From: Oscillospiraceae bacterium
GTDB lineage: Bacteria > Bacillota > Clostridia > Oscillospirales > Oscillospiraceae
DNA: 64,000 bases
Direction: 5' to 3'
Assembly (NCBI GenBank): GCA_017432615.1
Contig: JAFRIV010000023.1
Location: forward strand, 47,403 to 111,402
A model generated the notes under the pieces. That model was not told the DNA's origin. It saw nothing but the letters and a program-made list of their open reading frames with translations, and made no database searches. The first letter of the stretch is position 1; every line of letters begins with the position of its first letter. The translations under genes and the position numbers were made by a program. This document shows positions 61,417-64,000 of the stretch, one piece after another.

Positions 61417-62061
61417 TCAGTGTTTTTCGGCAATACGCATGCGCATTGCCTTTTCTTTTCCGACGCCGCAGCCGGGATTGGAAAGAAAACAGTTGTGACC
61501 ACAGCCGCCGCAGTGTTCTTCTCTTCTGGAGGCAACCATGCGTTCCAGCGGTTCAATCTGCAGAAGCCCGCTTCGCTGCACGACGTATCCTGCAGAGCGC
61601 AGCCGATCCAGGAATTCCGCAAGAAAGAGGGGATAGGAGATCAGGATGCAATCCTCGCCGGTGCGCTCTATTTTGCTGATCAGCTCATCGGCGCGCTGCC
61701 TGGCCTTCTGCCTGCTCTCCGCCTGCCTGGCATCGCCGGACTTCCGCTGGGCGGCTGCTTTCCGTTTCCAGACAGCGGCGGAATATCGCTTTTCCGTATC
61801 GGTAAAGGAACGCAGAGGGATCTCATTGAGCAGCGGCTCGGAGATCATCTCACAGGGAAGGAGAAGCTGTTCTGCAGTGGCGCGGGCAAGAGGACCTTCC
61901 GCAAGATATACTTTCCGCCCGGAGGGAGCGGTCTTTCGCCCGTTGTAAGGCTCAATTCCGGTATTTTGTTCAGCAGCTACAGCCAGGTCAAATTCTGCGG
62001 AATTATAATCGCCGTCCAGAGAAGAAAGCGGTTTTCCGGTGCAGAGGATCAGCATACTCAT
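61417..62061 (-). CDS. Degenerate histidine-phosphatase-like protein with Cys-rich tail
   Basis: A 214-residue protein. The layout is that of the phosphoglycerate-mutase-like phosphatases: MLILCTGKP stands where RHG normally lies, GPLARATAEQLL matches the SPLxRAxxTA motif and ILISYPLFLAEFL matches the V(S)HG block. The catalytic RHG and the later His are both lost, so phosphatase activity is unlikely. A C-terminal CGGCGHNCFLSNPGC (about 190-204) resembles a metal or Fe-S site. The start at 62061 follows GAGGGAATCCCT. It lies 51 nt upstream of the aldo/keto reductase in the same direction, so a redox or regulatory partnership is possible. Confidence 0.62.
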   Translation of the reverse strand: MSMLILCTGKPLSSLDGDYNSAEFDLAVAAEQNTGIEPYNGRKTAPSGRKVYLAEGPLARATAEQLLLPCEMISEPLLNEIPLRSFTDTEKRYSAAVWKRKAAAQRKSGDARQAESRQKARQRADELISKIERTGEDCILISYPLFLAEFLDRLRSAGYVVQRSGLLQIEPLERMVASRREEHCGGCGHNCFLSNPGCGVGKEKAMRMRIAEKH

Positions 62062-62203
62062 AGGGATTCCCTCATATTCTGGTTTATTTGCTTCATAGTA
62101 TAGAAAAAAGAGCAGAATGTCAACGAAAAGGTTGTATTTCCCTTGAACAGGAGACAATATTTTGATAGAATAGGCACAGAAACGGTTTCTCGGAGGGCCT
62201 GCC

Positions 62204-62680
62204 GTGAAGAACAATGAAAAGACCAATGTTATGCGTGTGCTGGACAGCAAAAAGATCCCTTATGAGAGCCATACTTACGTGCCGGATGCGACCATGACAG
62301 GGGAAGAGATCGCTGCACTTCTCGGGGAAGAGGCGGATAAAGTATTTAAAACGCTGGTGACCAGCGGAAAAAGCGGAAAGAACTATGTTTTTGTGATCCC
62401 GGTGAAGGAAGAGCTGGATCTTAAAAAAGCGGCAGCGGCAGCGGGAGAGAAAAATATTGCAATGATCAAGCAGAAGGAACTTCTTCCGCTGACGGGGTAT
62501 GTGCACGGCGGATGCTCTCCTGTCGGGATGAAAAAACAGTTCCCGACGTATCTGCATGAGACGGCTCTTCTCTATGAAAAAATCTTTGTCAGCGCAGGGA
62601 GAGTGGGAGCACAGGTGGAACTTGCCCCAAAGGATCTGATTGCGGTGTGCCAGATCAAAACGGCGTACCTGACTGCCTAG
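62204..62680 (+). CDS. ybaK: Cys-tRNA(Pro) deacylase (YbaK family)
   Basis: A 158-residue editing enzyme that hydrolyses cysteine wrongly attached to tRNA-Pro. VFKTLVTSGKSGKNYVFVIPV (with the Lys of the active site region), MIKQKELLPLTGYVHGGCSPVG and the C-terminal VGAQVELAPKDLI match the family. It starts with GTG at 62204 after GGAGGGCCTGCC. It precedes pfkA by 58 nt. Confidence 0.93.
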   Translation: MKNNEKTNVMRVLDSKKIPYESHTYVPDATMTGEEIAALLGEEADKVFKTLVTSGKSGKNYVFVIPVKEELDLKKAAAAAGEKNIAMIKQKELLPLTGYVHGGCSPVGMKKQFPTYLHETALLYEKIFVSAGRVGAQVELAPKDLIAVCQIKTAYLTA

Positions 62681-62738
62681 AAAGCGTAATCCGTCGAATT
62701 GAAAAAATACCGGATATATATTAAAAAGGAGAGTTTTT

Positions 62739-63725
62739 ATGGGGACAATCAAAAGAATCGGCGTGTTGACCAGTGGAGGGGATGCGCCGGGGATGAATGC
62801 TGCGGTACGTGCTGTGGTTCGTACGGCAATTTCCAGGGGGATGGAGTGCATCGGGATCCGCAGAGGATGGCAGGGGCTGATCACCAGCGATTTCGTCAGA
62901 CTCAGCAGTGAAAGCGTCGGCCACACGCTGTCACGCGGCGGTACGATCCTTTTCACAGCCAGAAGCGAAGACTTTTTGACGGAGCGCGGCAGAGAAAAAG
63001 CAGTTGCGACCTGTAAAATGCTGGGGCTGGACGGTATTGTGGCCATCGGCGGCGACGGAACGTTTCGGGGAGCGCTGGAGCTTTCCAGGCTTGGGGTTCC
63101 CGTTGTGGGGGTCCCGGCAACGATTGACAATGATATAGGATGCACCAACTACACCATCGGCTTTGACACGGCCTGCAACACAGCCATTGACTGTATCGAT
63201 AAGCTTCGCGATACGATGCAGTCACATGAACGCTGCTCAGTGGTGGAAGTGATGGGGCGCAATGCAGGATTTTTAGCGCTGTACGTCGGAATTTCTGTGG
63301 GCGCAACAGCCGTTCTGGTGCCGGAGCATCAGCTGGATATTCAAAAGGATGTAGTGGAGCGGATCCGTGAGTCTCGCCTCGCAGGGAATACACATTTCAT
63401 GATCGTTGTGGCAGAAGGAGCCGGCAGTGCGGTGGAGATCAGCAAACAGATCCACGAAGCACTGGGCATGGATCCGCGGGTGACGGTCCTTGGCCATATC
63501 CAGCGCGGCGGGGCTCCGAATGCCCGGGACAGAGAAACAGCGACGCGGATGGGGTATTATGCGGTAAATGCGTTTGCGGAAGGCCGCGGGAACTGCATTA
63601 TTGCGACGCAGGAAGGCGGAATCGTTGAGATCCCGATCGAGGAAGCGCTTGTTATGAAGAAACATCTGCAGATGGATCGATATCGCATTATGGAAGCCAT
63701 GCAGGTCGGCGGAGACAGAAAATAA
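62739..63725 (+). CDS. pfkA: ATP-dependent 6-phosphofructokinase
   Basis: A 328-residue glycolytic enzyme that phosphorylates fructose-6-phosphate. GVLTSGGDAPGMNAAVRAVV holds the ATP site; GGDGTFRGA has the Gly that marks ATP rather than pyrophosphate use. The catalytic block is PATIDNDIGCTNYTIGFDTA, and MGRNAGFLALYVGIS is the substrate block. The start follows AAAAAGGAGAGTTTTT. A terminator follows, then the rRNA promoter. Confidence 0.96.
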   Translation: MGTIKRIGVLTSGGDAPGMNAAVRAVVRTAISRGMECIGIRRGWQGLITSDFVRLSSESVGHTLSRGGTILFTARSEDFLTERGREKAVATCKMLGLDGIVAIGGDGTFRGALELSRLGVPVVGVPATIDNDIGCTNYTIGFDTACNTAIDCIDKLRDTMQSHERCSVVEVMGRNAGFLALYVGISVGATAVLVPEHQLDIQKDVVERIRESRLAGNTHFMIVVAEGAGSAVEISKQIHEALGMDPRVTVLGHIQRGGAPNARDRETATRMGYYAVNAFAEGRGNCIIATQEGGIVEIPIEEALVMKKHLQMDRYRIMEAMQVGGDRK

Positions 63726-63749
63726 AAAAACATTTTTTTCCGTATTCTC

Positions 63750-63792
63750 ACTGCTGCAGGTTCACAATGTTCTGACCTGCAGCAGTTTTTAT
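63750..63792 (+). terminator. pfkA terminator
   Basis: ACTGCTGCAGGTTCA and TGACCTGCAGCAGT form a long stem (one bulge), followed by TTTTTATG. Confidence 0.8.
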
Positions 63793-63872
63793 GAGTAAAA
63801 ACAGGAAAAAAGCGCTGTTTCAGGGTGCTTTTTTGACCGAAAAAATTTTTTTCAATTTTTTGAAAAAAACAG

Positions 63873-64000
63873 TTGACAAGGAGAAGGAGAAGTGGTATAT
63901 TAATCAAGCTGTCGCCGAGGGGCACAGCGATGTACCTTGAAAATTGAACAATGAAGAACAGCTTATGCAAATAAGCACCAAAGAAAAGGGTTCTTTAAAA
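63873..64000 (+). promoter_or_regulatory. Ribosomal RNA operon promoter and pre-rRNA leader
   Basis: -35 TTGACA (63873-63878), 17-nt spacer, -10 TATATT (63896-63901) preceded by an A/T-rich UP-like tract (63840-63870). The transcribed part contains GTACCTTGAAAATTGAACAA, the box-type sequence that clostridial pre-16S leaders carry, and continues to the window edge. The 16S gene should begin shortly to the right. No rRNA is visible inside the window. Confidence 0.7.

Overview
The window looks like chromosomal DNA of an anaerobic, fermentative Bacillota of the class Clostridia, probably from a gut or rumen. The reasons are moderate GC, strong AGGAGG-type ribosome binding sites, sigma-A promoters, ECF S-components, a glycyl radical enzyme with its activase, and secreted or membrane-tethered glycosidases. 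No IS element, CRISPR array or tRNA was seen. An rRNA operon promoter and leader lie at the right edge.

Layout. (1) 1-6.0 kb, minus strand: an operon of a glycyl radical enzyme (GRE) activase, a GRE, a bicupin protein, a class I mannose-6-phosphate isomerase homologue and a TRAP solute-binding protein cut by the window edge. (2) 6.9-17.3 kb, plus strand: TRAP transporter (dctPQM), mannonate dehydratase, GntR regulator, PfkB-type KDG kinase, 6-phosphogluconate dehydrogenase, a LarA-family nickel racemase/epimerase homologue and fructuronate reductase. Together these form a uronate/aldonate catabolic module. (3) 17.4-33.1 kb: GPH symporter plus GH2 enzyme, two unusual GH3 proteins, a Cthe_2159-like beta-helix protein, a LytTR/GHKL two-component system and a second mannonate dehydratase. 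(4) 33.2-37.0 kb: small regulators, an MFS exporter behind an apparent leader-peptide attenuator, an ECF S-component and an HD phosphohydrolase. (5) 37.1-41.3 kb: a three-gene replication-like module flanked by two copies of a hairpin repeat. (6) 41.3-50 kb: acetyltransferases, TetR, AzlCD, two intramembrane protease homologues and PAP2. (7) 50.1-56.7 kb: an FbpABC/AfuABC-like ABC transporter with an inositol-phosphatase-family enzyme, RbsD and a LacI regulator. (8) 56.7-64 kb: Ogt, a lipoprotein, QueT with a possible preQ1 leader, patatin, aldo/keto reductase, a degenerate histidine-phosphatase-like protein, YbaK, PfkA and the rRNA leader.

How it works together. The sugar-acid module would import a hexuronate or aldonate by TRAP and reduce fructuronate to mannonate (UxuB). 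The LarA homologue may interconvert gluconate and mannonate. UxuA then makes KDG, which the kinase phosphorylates, while Gnd offers a 6-phosphogluconate branch. A palindrome over the TRAP promoter and a 75-bp promoter segment shared by kdgK and the distant second uxuA suggest coordinated control. The most novel-looking items are the GRE, which keeps the catalytic Cys and Gly but has GCHW instead of the usual GCVE, the LarA homologue in its sugar-acid context, and the dispersed hairpin repeats bracketing the primase-like module.
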